A stretch of 64,000 bases of DNA from Streptomyces sp. A0958 (GTDB taxonomy: Bacteria > Actinomycetota > Actinomycetes > Streptomycetales > Streptomycetaceae): NCBI RefSeq assembly GCF_004795035.1, contig NZ_SSBK01000011.1, positions 62,001-126,000 on the forward strand. Reading direction: 5' to 3'. The stretch's first letter is position 1. Every line of letters begins with the position of its first letter. The translations under genes were made by a program, and so were the position numbers. A model generated the notes under the pieces. That model saw only the letters and a program-made list of their open reading frames with translations, did no database searches and was not told where the DNA came from. Shown here one piece after another: positions 26,449-34,185 of the stretch.

Positions 26449-26479
26449 GTGTCACTATCCAACCATTGGATAGTGGCAC
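26449..26479. promoter_or_regulatory. Inverted repeat in MerR / DUF4188 divergent promoter
   Basis: GTGTCACTATCCA (26449-26461) and TGGATAGTGGCAC (26467-26479) are complementary at 12 of 13 positions with spacer ACCAT. Position and arm length are typical of a MerR-family operator. Confidence 0.75.
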
Positions 26480-26505
26480 TCTCCAACAGCATCCAGGGGG
26501 CCCGT

Positions 26506-27003
26506 ATGTTCGCGAAACCCGTGCCGGGACGGACGACCGCCGCAGCCGAGGGGGATGTCGTCGTCCTGCTCATCGGCATGCGCATCAACCACTTCAGGGG
26601 CGTGCACCACTGGCTCCCGGTCATGCTGGCGATGGGGCGCATGCTGCGGGAGTTGAGGGCGGACAGGTCCAGGGGGCTGCTCGGCCACGTCCTGCTGTCC
26701 GGCTCACCGAGGACGTACTACGTCGTCCAGTACTGGGAGTCGAAGGAGAAGCTGTACGCGTACGCCTCGGCGCCCGACATGTTCCACCGCAAGGCGTGGG
26801 CGATGTTCAACCGCAAGGAGAAGAAGTCCCGGCAGCACGTGGGGCTGTGGCACGAGACCTACATCGTGCCCGAGGGCGGCTACGAGTCCATCTACGCCGA
26901 CATGCCCGCGTACGGACTGGCCGCGGCGACCGGGTCGCTGCCGATCGAGGGGCGGGGCCGGCGGGCGGCGGACCGTCTCGCGCACCGTTCCGGCGCCAAG
27001 TGA
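26506..27003 (+). CDS. DUF4188 domain protein
   Basis: A 165-residue protein of the DUF4188 family, a ferredoxin-like alpha/beta-barrel fold related to monooxygenase domains. Family segments visible are VVLLIGMRINHFRGVHHW, YYVVQYWESKEKLYAYA and VGLWHETYIVPEGGYESIY. The function of the family is not established; a haem-free monooxygenase or small-molecule binding role has been suggested by fold only. The ATG at 26506 follows AGGGGG. It is the likely sole target of the divergent MerR regulator. Confidence 0.85.
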   Translation: MFAKPVPGRTTAAAEGDVVVLLIGMRINHFRGVHHWLPVMLAMGRMLRELRADRSRGLLGHVLLSGSPRTYYVVQYWESKEKLYAYASAPDMFHRKAWAMFNRKEKKSRQHVGLWHETYIVPEGGYESIYADMPAYGLAAATGSLPIEGRGRRAADRLAHRSGAK

Positions 27004-27025
27004 CGCGGTGAGGGGGTGAGAAGGG

Positions 27026-27049
27026 GGCCGCCACGACGCTGGGGCGGCC
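27026..27049. terminator. Weak terminator between DUF4188 gene and ndgR
   Basis: GGCCGCC pairs with GGCGGCC, extendable by a wobble and one more pair, between two convergent genes. The loop is 10 bases and there is no T-run. Confidence 0.45.
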
Positions 27050-27084
27050 TCGGGGGAGAGGGAGGCGCGGGGGGCGGGACCGGC

Positions 27085-27801
27085 TCAGCCGGTGCGGCGC
27101 AGCGCCTCGCTCAGCCGTGCGGCCGAGTCGATGACGGCCTGGGCGTGCATCCGGCCCGGGTGCCGGGTCAGCCGCTCGATCGGTCCGGAGACCGAGACGG
27201 CGGCGACCACGCGGTTCGAGGGGCCGCGCACGGGGGCCGAGACCGAGGCCACGCCCGGCTCGCGCTCGCCGATCGACTGGGCCCAGCCGCGCCGCCGTAC
27301 GCCGGAGAGCGCCGTCGCCGTGAAGCGGGCGCCCTGGAGGCCGCGGTGCAGGCGCTCCGGCTCCTCCCAGGCCATCAGGATCTGGGCGGACGAGCCCGCC
27401 TTCATGGTGAGCGTGGAGCCGACCGGCACGGTGTCCCGCAGGCCGGACAGCCGCTCCGCCGCCGCCACGCAGATGCGCATGTCGCCCTGCCGGCGGTAGA
27501 GCTGCGCGCTCTCGCCGGTGATGTCCCGCAGATGTGTGAGCACGGGTCCGGCCGTCGCCAGCAGGCGGTCCTCGCCCGCCGCCGCCGCCAGCTCGGAGAG
27601 CCGGGGGCCGAGAATGAACCGGCCCTGCATGTCCCTCGCCACCATGCGGTGGTGTTCCAGTGCCACGGCCAGCCGGTGGGCCGTGGGTCGTGCGAGCCCG
27701 GTCGCCGCGACCAGCCCGGCGAGGGTGGCCGGCCCGGACTCCAGGGCGCTCAATACCAGAGCTGCCTTGTCGAGAACGCCGACGCCGCTAGAGTTGTCCA
27801 T
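27085..27801 (-). CDS. ndgR: IclR-family regulator NdgR
   Basis: A 238-residue IclR regulator, the exact length I recall for S. coelicolor NdgR. The N-terminal helix-turn-helix is [21 protein letters not shown]; the C-terminal effector domain includes [11 protein letters not shown]. NdgR and its orthologue AreB control leucine and other amino-acid biosynthesis genes, and AreB binds the promoter shared with leuCD. The ATG at 27801 is preferred because the residues before it are shadow sequence. No ribosome site is obvious, so a short or leaderless transcript is possible. A 17-bp palindrome lies 15 bases upstream. Confidence 0.93.
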   Translation of the reverse strand: MDNSSGVGVLDKAALVLSALESGPATLAGLVAATGLARPTAHRLAVALEHHRMVARDMQGRFILGPRLSELAAAAGEDRLLATAGPVLTHLRDITGESAQLYRRQGDMRICVAAAERLSGLRDTVPVGSTLTMKAGSSAQILMAWEEPERLHRGLQGARFTATALSGVRRRGWAQSIGEREPGVASVSAPVRGPSNRVVAAVSVSGPIERLTRHPGRMHAQAVIDSAARLSEALRRTG

Positions 27802-27815
27802 ACGACGATACTCGC

Positions 27816-27832
27816 GTCTCACTCTGTGAAAC
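27816..27832. promoter_or_regulatory. Palindrome in ndgR-leuC promoter region (NdgR site candidate)
   Basis: GTCTCAC (27816-27822), TCT, GTGAAAC (27826-27832) are complementary at 6 of 7 arm positions. It lies 15 bases upstream of ndgR and 143 bases before leuC. IclR-type autoregulation is established for this family; assigning this palindrome to NdgR is inference. Confidence 0.6.
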
Positions 27833-27943
27833 GCAAGTTCAATTTTCCGGGGAAGTTGCGAACCTGTACCGGCGGCCCCACAACGGCCCGTAGCCACCGC
27901 CCCGCACGGGGGTCCGGACGGCGGCGCACCGAATCTCTAGTTG

Positions 27944-27969
27944 GGCCGGCGATGACGCCGGCCGGAGGG
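27944..27969 (+). promoter_or_regulatory. Hairpin directly abutting the leuC ribosome site
   Basis: GGCCGGCG (27944-27951), loop ATGA, CGCCGGCC (27956-27963) forms a perfect 8-bp stem. The leuC ribosome site GGAGGG (27964-27969) begins at the next base. Ribosome access may be affected by the stem. Confidence 0.5.
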
Positions 27970-27975
27970 AAAGCG

Positions 27976-29442
27976 ATGGGTAGGACACTCGCGGAGAAGG
28001 TTTGGGACGACCATGTCATCCCCAAGGTCTCGACTTCGCTCGACCAGGGGAGCCCCGACTGGCGCGCCGAGGGCGAGCCCGACCTCCTCTTCATCGATCT
28101 GCACCTGCTGCACGAGGTGACCAGCCCGCAGGCCTTCGACGGTCTGCGGCAGGCCGGACGCCCGGTGCGGCGCCTCGACCTCACCATCGCCACCGAGGAC
28201 CACAACACCCCGACCCTCGACATCGACAAGCCGATCGCCGATCCGGTCTCCCGCGCCCAGCTGGAGACGCTGCGCAAGAACTGCGCGGAGTTCGGCGTCC
28301 GGCTGCACTCGCTGGGCGACGTCGAGCAGGGCGTCGTGCACGTGGTCGGTCCGCAGTTGGGCCTGACCCAGCCCGGCACCACCGTCGTCTGCGGCGACTC
28401 CCACACCTCCACGCACGGTGCGTTCGGCGCCCTCGCGTTCGGCATCGGCACCAGCCAGGTCGAGCACGTGCTGGCCTCCCAGACGCTGCCGATGGCGCGC
28501 CCGAAGACGATGGCGATCACCGTCGACGGCGAACTGCCCGACGACGTCACCGCCAAGGACCTGATCCTCGCGATCATCGCCCGGATCGGCACCGGCGGCG
28601 GTCAGGGCTACGTCCTGGAATACCGCGGCTCCGCCATCGAGAAGCTCTCGATGGAGGCCCGGATGACCATCTGCAACATGTCGATCGAGGCCGGCGCGCG
28701 GGCGGGCATGATCGCCCCCGACGAGACCACCTTCGACTACCTCCGGGGCCGCGGCCACGCCCCGCAGGGCGAGGACTGGGACGCGGCCGTCGCGTACTGG
28801 AAGACGCTGCGCAGCGACGACGACGCGGTCTTCGACGCCGAGGTGGTCATCGAGGCCGCCGAACTGGCGCCGTTCGTCACCTGGGGCACCAACCCCGGCC
28901 AGGGCGCGCCCCTGTCGGCCAGCGTCCCCGACCCCGCTTCGTACGAGGACGCCTCGGAGCGCAACGCCGCCGAAAAGGCCCTGGAGTACATGGGGTTGAC
29001 CGCGGGCCAGCCGCTGCGCGAGATCAGCGTCGACACCGTCTTCGTGGGCTCCTGCACCAACGGCCGCATCGAGGACCTGCGCAACGCCGCCGCGATCCTG
29101 GACGGCCGCAAAGTCGCCGACGGCGTACGGATGCTGGTCGTCCCGGGCTCCGTCCGGGTCGCCCTCCAGGCCGTCGACGAGGGCCTGGACAAGGTCTTCA
29201 CCGCCGCCGGCGCCGAATGGCGGCACGCGGGCTGCTCGATGTGCCTCGGCATGAACCCCGACCAGCTGGCCCCCGGCGAGCGCTCCGCCTCCACCTCGAA
29301 CCGCAACTTCGAGGGCCGGCAGGGCAAGGGCGGCCGCACGCACCTGGTCTCCCCGCAGGTTGCCGCCGCCACCGCCGTGCTGGGCCATCTGGCCTCGCCC
29401 GCCGACCTGTCCGACGCCCGTACGCCTGCCGGAGTCCGATAA
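27976..29442 (+). CDS. leuC: 3-isopropylmalate dehydratase large subunit
   Basis: A 488-residue aconitase-superfamily enzyme for the second step of leucine biosynthesis (isomerising 2- to 3-isopropylmalate) with LeuD. The [4Fe-4S] ligands are C360 (GSCTNGR), C420 and C423 (CSMCLG). The substrate/cofactor segment [18 protein letters not shown] is intact. The ATG at 27976 follows GGAGGG; the longer upstream frame is non-coding. It is separated from leuD by two bases, and divergent ndgR supplies regulation. Confidence 0.97.
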   Translation: MGRTLAEKVWDDHVIPKVSTSLDQGSPDWRAEGEPDLLFIDLHLLHEVTSPQAFDGLRQAGRPVRRLDLTIATEDHNTPTLDIDKPIADPVSRAQLETLRKNCAEFGVRLHSLGDVEQGVVHVVGPQLGLTQPGTTVVCGDSHTSTHGAFGALAFGIGTSQVEHVLASQTLPMARPKTMAITVDGELPDDVTAKDLILAIIARIGTGGGQGYVLEYRGSAIEKLSMEARMTICNMSIEAGARAGMIAPDETTFDYLRGRGHAPQGEDWDAAVAYWKTLRSDDDAVFDAEVVIEAAELAPFVTWGTNPGQGAPLSASVPDPASYEDASERNAAEKALEYMGLTAGQPLREISVDTVFVGSCTNGRIEDLRNAAAILDGRKVADGVRMLVVPGSVRVALQAVDEGLDKVFTAAGAEWRHAGCSMCLGMNPDQLAPGERSASTSNRNFEGRQGKGGRTHLVSPQVAAATAVLGHLASPADLSDARTPAGVR

Positions 29443-29444
29443 CC

Positions 29445-30038
29445 ATGGAAGCTTTCACCACGCACACCGGCCGGGCCGTCCCGCTGCGCCGCAGCAACGT
29501 AGACACCGACCAGATCATCCCCGCCCACTGGCTGAAGAAGGTCACCCGGGACGGCTTCGAGGACGGGCTCTTCGAGGCCTGGCGCAAGGACGAGAACTTC
29601 GTCCTCAACCGCCCGGAGCGCAAGGGCGCGTCGGTCCTGGTGGCCGGCCCCGACTTCGGCACCGGCTCCTCCCGCGAGCACGCCGTCTGGGCCCTGCAGA
29701 ACTACGGCTTCAAGGCCGTCGTCTCCTCCCGGTTCGCCGACATCTTCCGCGGCAACTCGCTGAAGAACGGTCTGCTGACCGTGGTTCTGGAGCAGAAGGT
29801 CGTCGACGCGCTCTGGGAGCTGACGGAGGCCGACCCGAACGCCGAGGTGACCGTCGACCTGGAGGCGCGCCAGGTCCGCGCCGAGGGCATCACCGCCGAC
29901 TTCGAGCTGGACGAGAACGCCCGCTGGCGCCTGCTGAACGGGCTGGACGACATCAGCCTCACCCTTCAGAACGAAGCCGACATCGCGGCGTACGAGGCGG
30001 CCAGGCCGGCCCACAAGCCCCGCACAATTCAGGCCTGA
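29445..30038 (+). CDS. leuD: 3-isopropylmalate dehydratase small subunit
   Basis: A 197-residue swivelling-domain subunit of isopropylmalate isomerase. Typical segments are [32 protein letters not shown] and [20 protein letters not shown]. It starts two bases after leuC, so the pair is one operon. The stop codon lies inside the first copy of a 21-bp tandem repeat. Confidence 0.97.
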   Translation: MEAFTTHTGRAVPLRRSNVDTDQIIPAHWLKKVTRDGFEDGLFEAWRKDENFVLNRPERKGASVLVAGPDFGTGSSREHAVWALQNYGFKAVVSSRFADIFRGNSLKNGLLTVVLEQKVVDALWELTEADPNAEVTVDLEARQVRAEGITADFELDENARWRLLNGLDDISLTLQNEADIAAYEAARPAHKPRTIQA

Positions 30039-30071
30039 TCAGCGCGTTTTCAGGCCTGATCGGCTAGTTTT
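30030..30071. repeat. 21-bp tandem duplication across the leuD stop codon
   Basis: Copy 1 (30030-30050) and copy 2 (30051-30071) share CAGGCCTGATC and GTTTT, differing at only two or three bases. The leuD TGA is in copy 1, so the extra copy is untranslated. Confidence 0.75.
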
Positions 30072-30074
30072 CAG

Positions 30075-30110
30075 GACTGTGCCCCCTGCCTTCTGGTAGG
30101 GGGCACAGTC
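30075..30110 (+). terminator. Terminator of leuCD
   Basis: A 16-bp stem with one wobble (30075-30090 with 30095-30110) on the loop TTCT is followed by GTTTGTT. Confidence 0.9.
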
Positions 30111-30163
30111 GTTTGTTGGGACCCCGTCGGGCGACAACTCGCCCCAGATGGCACAATCGGTGC

Positions 30164-30391
30164 ATGGAACGCGACAGCCAACTCAAGCTTTACGGCCAAG
30201 TCGCCGACCAATTGAAGGAAGCGCACTCACGGGTGCGCTCACTGCAAGTCCCGGACGGCGTAAGGATGGCGCTGAACCGGAAGCTGTTGGTCGTCACGGC
30301 CGCGGCGAAGCACGATCTCCCGGGCGCGGCAAGGCTTCTGGACCGGTTGATGAAGGACCTCGACGAGGGCCGATTCCCCGAAGGTGACTGA
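30164..30391 (+). CDS. Small conserved helical protein, function unknown
   Basis: A 75-residue charged, probably all-helical protein beginning MERDSQLKLYGQVADQLKEA. It has no cysteine, signal or membrane segment. A protein of this kind lies between leuD and hupS in S. coelicolor (recalled). The ATG at 30164 is preferred; the frame from 30113 begins with Arg-rich shadow sequence. No ribosome site is seen, but CACAAT ends six bases before the ATG, which would place transcription start at the ATG (leaderless, tentative). I cannot assign a function. Confidence 0.75.
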   Translation: MERDSQLKLYGQVADQLKEAHSRVRSLQVPDGVRMALNRKLLVVTAAAKHDLPGAARLLDRLMKDLDEGRFPEGD

Positions 30392-30532
30392 CTCCCGAAC
30401 TGCGCAGCGGTCGACTTCGTTGCGGCACTAGGGTGATTAGCCCGTTTCGTGTTTGATTTGCGGTATATATCTGCCTAACGTGCGAAAAAGCCTGAACACA
30501 TTCGTTCCGGCAATGTCTCCGAAGGGGAAGAC

Positions 30533-31210
30533 GTGAACAAGGCGCAGCTCGTAGAAGCGATTGCCGACAAGGTCGGCGGCCGTCAGCAGGCCGCGGACGC
30601 CGTCGACGCGGTGCTCGACGCGATCGTCCGTGCGGTTGTCGCGGGGGACCGGGTCTCGGTCACCGGCTTCGGCTCGTTCGAGAAGGTCGACCGCCCCGCC
30701 CGCTACGCCCGCAACCCGCAGACGGGTGAGCGCGTGCGGGTCAAGAAGACCTCGGTGCCCCGCTTCCGCGCGGGCCAGGGCTTCAAGGACCTGGTGAGCG
30801 GCTCCAAGAAGCTCCCCAAGAACGACGTGGCCGTGAAGAAGGCCCCCAAGGGCAGCCTCTCGGGCGGTTCTTCCACCCGTACGACGGCCAAGGCCGCGGC
30901 CAAGAAGGCCACCGCGAAGAAGGCCGTGGCGAAGAAGGCCACCGCCAAGAAGGCGACCCCGGCGAAGAAGGCCACCACCACCACCGCCGCCGCCAAGAAG
31001 ACCACCGCGACGAAGACCTCGCCGGCGAAGAAGACGACGACGGCGGCCGCGAAGAAGGCGACCCCCGCGGCGGCGAAGTCGACGGCGGCGAAGAAGACCA
31101 CCGCCGCCAAGACCGCGCCCGCCAAGAAGACCACGGCGAAGAAGGCGCCCGCGAAGAAGACCACCGCGCGCAAGACCACGGCCAAGAAGGCCACCGCGCG
31201 CAAGAAGTGA
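30533..31210 (+). CDS. hupS: HU-type nucleoid protein with lysine-rich tail
   Basis: A 225-residue two-part nucleoid protein. Residues 1-93 form a complete HU fold (MNKAQLVEAIADKVGGR, GFGSFEKVDRPARYARNPQTG). Residues 94-225 form a histone-H1-like tail made of repeated Ala/Lys/Thr units such as KKATAKK. This is the HupS architecture of streptomycetes, which compacts and protects spore nucleoids. It starts at GTG 30533 after GAAGGGGAAG. The tail is simple-sequence DNA and likely to vary in length between strains by slippage. Confidence 0.95.
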   Translation: MNKAQLVEAIADKVGGRQQAADAVDAVLDAIVRAVVAGDRVSVTGFGSFEKVDRPARYARNPQTGERVRVKKTSVPRFRAGQGFKDLVSGSKKLPKNDVAVKKAPKGSLSGGSSTRTTAKAAAKKATAKKAVAKKATAKKATPAKKATTTTAAAKKTTATKTSPAKKTTTAAAKKATPAAAKSTAAKKTTAAKTAPAKKTTAKKAPAKKTTARKTTAKKATARKK

Positions 31211-31242
31211 GACCGGGCCGCACAGGGCTCCGCACACGCGCC

Positions 31243-31272
31243 GGGCCGGGCTCCCCGAGGGGAGCCCGGCCC
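31243..31272. terminator. Terminator after hupS
   Basis: GGGCCGGGCTCCC pairs with GGGAGCCCGGCCC (13 bp) around a CGAG loop. It lies between convergent genes and also serves the minus-strand pair. Confidence 0.85.
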
Positions 31273-31306
31273 GCGGGCTGTCCGGGTGAGGCCCCCCGGG
31301 AGTCCT

Positions 31307-31510
31307 TCAGAACGTCTGCAGCGTCACCAGGGTGATCCGCAGCCCGGCCCCCTCGCCCTCGCCCTCGATCCGCACCCGCTGACCCGGACGCAGCAGCCGC
31401 AGCCCGCCGGCGTCGAAGGCCGGGGCGTCGAAGTCCACCGGGGTGCCGTCATCGAGCAGCACACTGCCGGTGCGGGTCACGGGGTCGTACGTGTACGAGG
31501 TCGCCTGCAT
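31307..31510 (-). CDS. Small beta-barrel-like protein downstream of cofC
   Basis: A 67-residue protein beginning MQATSYTYDPVTRTGSVLLD. The short beta-strand pattern and the RPGQRVRIEGEGEG stretch resemble an OB/cold-shock-like barrel, but the RNP motifs of true cold-shock proteins are absent. It starts at ATG (31508-31510), ten bases after the cofC stop, and is probably in the same operon. Function unknown. Confidence 0.75.
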   Translation of the reverse strand: MQATSYTYDPVTRTGSVLLDDGTPVDFDAPAFDAGGLRLLRPGQRVRIEGEGEGAGLRITLVTLQTF

Positions 31511-31520
31511 GGGCGCCAGA

Positions 31521-32204
31521 CTATCGCTCCGGCGCGAAGGCCCCGGCGGCCCAGCGCCCCGCCGTGAACGGCCCGACGCCCAGCGCCAGCGCCACCCGCA
31601 GATCCTCGCCGGTGTCCACGTCCCGGCGCACCGAATCGATGCCCGGCAGCGTGATTTCCACCGCGCCCGACGCCAGGTGGCACGAGCGCGAACGGCCGCC
31701 GAAAGCGGGCCGCAATTCCACTCCCGGACCGGCCGACAGAAATGTCGTTCCGATTCCCGCCGCATCGGGAACAAATGCACGGGGAAAAGCGGCAGAGAAT
31801 TCGAGTACCCGGGACAATTCCGCCGCCCGCAGTGCGGGCAGATCCGCGTTGAGCGCGGCGAGCGCCGCCCCGGGCCTGGCCGCCCGGACCGCGCGCTCAC
31901 CGTGCGCGAGGGCAGCGTTGAGCCCCGCCGCCGGGGTGTCGGGCACGATCCGGGCACCGAGCGCCGCCAGTGCGGACCCCGCCACCGTGTCGTCCGTGAC
32001 GACCACCACATCGGCCACGGCCGGGCAGGAGAGCGCGGCGGCCACCGTGTCGCGGGCGAAGGCCAGGGCGAGACGGGGCCGCAACAGGGCGCCCGACGCG
32101 GGCACCAGCCTGCTCTTGGCCCGCGCCAGGGGTTTCAACGGGACGACCAGGGCCCAGCGGCCGGTCGGGTCGGTGTTCGTGGCGGTCTCTCCCTCGGTGC
32201 GCAT
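31521..32204 (-). CDS. cofC: Phosphoenolpyruvate/2-phospholactate guanylyltransferase
   Basis: A 227-residue nucleotidyltransferase of the CofC/FbiD family, which activates the three-carbon unit for the deazaflavin cofactor F420. The N-terminal nucleotide loop VVPLKPLARAKSRL is typical, followed by VADVVVVTDD, LNADLPALR and the C-terminal IDSVRRDVDTGEDL. The rest of the F420 pathway is not in the window. It is likely co-transcribed with the 67-residue gene that follows. Confidence 0.9.
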   Translation of the reverse strand: MRTEGETATNTDPTGRWALVVPLKPLARAKSRLVPASGALLRPRLALAFARDTVAAALSCPAVADVVVVTDDTVAGSALAALGARIVPDTPAAGLNAALAHGERAVRAARPGAALAALNADLPALRAAELSRVLEFSAAFPRAFVPDAAGIGTTFLSAGPGVELRPAFGGRSRSCHLASGAVEITLPGIDSVRRDVDTGEDLRVALALGVGPFTAGRWAAGAFAPER

Positions 32205-32365
32205 GGCCGCCTATTCTCGCCTGCCGGTGCGCCGACCCGGAGGGGCGCTCCCGGAGGTGGGGCGTACGGTGTTCTCGACAGAGCAGGGGCCTGGGGCGAG
32301 ACTTGACCGTCGGTAGTCAGGCAGCAATCAGCTCCACAGTCAGGTCCATAGAGGAAGGTGTCCGA

Positions 32366-33118
32366 GTGTCCCGCCGCAGAATCGGCTTCTGGTACCGCCT
32401 GGCGGCGGTCATCGCAAAACCGCCACTGGTGGTTCTGTTCAAGCGCGACTGGCGGGGAATGGAGCACATTCCGGTCCAGGGCGGATTCATCACCGCGGTC
32501 AACCACAACTCGTACCTGGACCCGCTTTCGTACGGGCACTTCCAGTACAACACCGGCCGGGTGCCCCGGTTCCTGGCCAAGGCCGGGCTGTTCAAAACCC
32601 CCTTCGTCGGCATGATGCTGCGCGGCACCGGCCAGATCCCCGTCTACCGCGAGACGACCAACGCGCTGGACGCCTTCCGGGCCGCCGTCGGCGCCATCGA
32701 GCGCGGCGAGTGCGTCTGCTTCTACCCCGAGGGCACCCTCACCCGCGACCCGGAGATGTGGCCGATGGCCGGCAAGACCGGCGCCGCCCGCGTCGCGTTG
32801 ATGACCCGCGCCCCCGTCATCCCCGTCGCGCAGTGGGGTGCCAACGAGGTCATGCCGCCCTACGCCACGGAGAAGAAGGTCCGCCTCCTGCCCCGCAAGA
32901 CCCTCAAGGTCCAGGCGGGCCCGCCCGTCGACCTCTCCCGGTTCTACGACAAGGAGCCGACGCCCGAGGTGCTGCGCGAGGCCACCGAGGCCATCATGCA
33001 CGCGGTCACCGCCCAGCTGGAGGAGATCCGCGGGCAGCAGGCACCCGCCGAGCCCTACGATCACCGCAAGGCCCGGGCCGAACAGCGGCGCAGGGCCCAA
33101 GGAGAGGGACTCACGTGA
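32366..33118 (+). CDS. plsC: 1-acylglycerol-3-phosphate acyltransferase family
   Basis: A 250-residue membrane-associated acyltransferase. The catalytic NHx4D motif is N46-H47-NSYL-D52, and the substrate-binding motif is F119-YPEGT. It makes phosphatidic acid from lysophosphatidic acid; exact specificity is not set by sequence. The GTG at 32366 was chosen because GAGGAAGG lies just upstream and the N-terminus then matches the family; the frame from 32303 adds unrelated residues. It overlaps gpsA by four bases (GTGA), which supports joint phospholipid synthesis. Confidence 0.9.
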   Translation: MSRRRIGFWYRLAAVIAKPPLVVLFKRDWRGMEHIPVQGGFITAVNHNSYLDPLSYGHFQYNTGRVPRFLAKAGLFKTPFVGMMLRGTGQIPVYRETTNALDAFRAAVGAIERGECVCFYPEGTLTRDPEMWPMAGKTGAARVALMTRAPVIPVAQWGANEVMPPYATEKKVRLLPRKTLKVQAGPPVDLSRFYDKEPTPEVLREATEAIMHAVTAQLEEIRGQQAPAEPYDHRKARAEQRRRAQGEGLT

Positions 33119-34125
33119 CACACCCCGCGAAGGCCGCCGTCTTCGGAACCGGCTCATGGGGTACGGCCTTCGCCATCGTCCTCGCCGACGCCGGCTGCGA
33201 CGTCACCCTCTGGGGCCGCCGGGCCGAGGTCGCCGAGACGGTCAACGCGACCCGTACCAACCCCGGCTACCTGCCGGGCATCGAACTGCCCGCCTCCGTC
33301 CGGGCCACCACGGACGCGGCCGAGGCGCTGCGCGGCGCCGACTACGCCGTCCTCGTCGTGCCCTCCCAGACGCTGCGCGCCAACCTCGCCGACTGGGCCC
33401 CGCACCTGGAGCCGCAGACGGTCCTGGTCTCCCTGATGAAGGGCGTCGAACTCGGCACCGCCAAGCGGATGAGCGAGGTCATCGAGGACGCCACCGAGGT
33501 GTCCGCCGACCGCGTCGCCGTCATCAGCGGACCCAACCTCGCCAAGGAGATCGCCGAACGCCGCCCCGCCGCGGCCGTCGTCGCCTGCCGGGACGAGTCC
33601 GTCGCCCGCCGCCTCCAGGCCGCCTGCCACACCCCGTACTTCCGCCCGTACACCAGCACCGACGTGGTCGGCTGCGAACTCGGCGGGGCCGTCAAGAACG
33701 TCATCGGTCTCGCCGTCGGCATCGCCGACGGCATGGGGCTCGGGGACAACGCCAAGGGCTCGCTCATCACCCGCGGCCTCGCCGAGACGATGCGGCTCGG
33801 GGCGGCCATGGGCGCCGACCCGCTGACGTTCTCCGGACTCGCCGGTCTCGGTGACCTGGTGGCCACCTGCTCCTCGCCGCTCTCGCGCAACCACACCTTC
33901 GGCACCAACCTCGGCCGCGGCATGACGCTCCAGGAGACCATCGCCGTCACCAAGCAGACCGCCGAGGGCGTCAAGTCCTGCGAATCGGTGCTCGACCTGG
34001 CCCGCAGGCACGGCGTCGAGATGCCGCTGACCGAGACGGTCGTCGGCATCGTCCACGAGGGCAAGCCGCCGATGGTCGCCCTCAAGGAGCTCATGTCGCG
34101 CAGCGCCAAGGCCGAGCGGCACTGA
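33115..34125 (+). CDS. gpsA: Glycerol-3-phosphate dehydrogenase [NAD(P)+]
   Basis: A 336-residue dehydrogenase that supplies sn-glycerol-3-phosphate for phospholipids. The nucleotide loop is FGTGSWGTA (G11-G16), the mid-protein signature is ISGPNLAKEIA, and the active-site Lys is K194 (CELGGAVKNVIGLA). It starts at GTG 33115, overlapping the end of plsC. GGAGAGG precedes it. Confidence 0.96.
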   Translation: MTHPAKAAVFGTGSWGTAFAIVLADAGCDVTLWGRRAEVAETVNATRTNPGYLPGIELPASVRATTDAAEALRGADYAVLVVPSQTLRANLADWAPHLEPQTVLVSLMKGVELGTAKRMSEVIEDATEVSADRVAVISGPNLAKEIAERRPAAAVVACRDESVARRLQAACHTPYFRPYTSTDVVGCELGGAVKNVIGLAVGIADGMGLGDNAKGSLITRGLAETMRLGAAMGADPLTFSGLAGLGDLVATCSSPLSRNHTFGTNLGRGMTLQETIAVTKQTAEGVKSCESVLDLARRHGVEMPLTETVVGIVHEGKPPMVALKELMSRSAKAERH

Positions 34126-34147
34126 CCCCCGGGCGGCCCCGGCTGCG

Positions 34148-34176
34148 CTGACGCGACCGGTACCAGCAGGTACGCT
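34148..34176 (+). promoter_or_regulatory. ddl promoter candidate
   Basis: CTGACG (34148-34153), a 17-base spacer and TACGCT (34171-34176) lie ten bases before the ddl ATG. No ribosome site precedes that ATG, so the transcript would be leaderless or nearly so. Confidence 0.4.
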
Positions 34177-34185
34177 CATCGCGAT

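Noticed and set aside
27016..27975. N-terminal extension of leuC
   Set aside because: The upstream frame overlaps ndgR in antisense and is unrelated to LeuC. ATG 27976 has a strong ribosome site and family N-terminus.
30840..31207. Lysine-rich repeats as a separate repeat element
   Set aside because: They are the in-frame tail of HupS, a known family feature.
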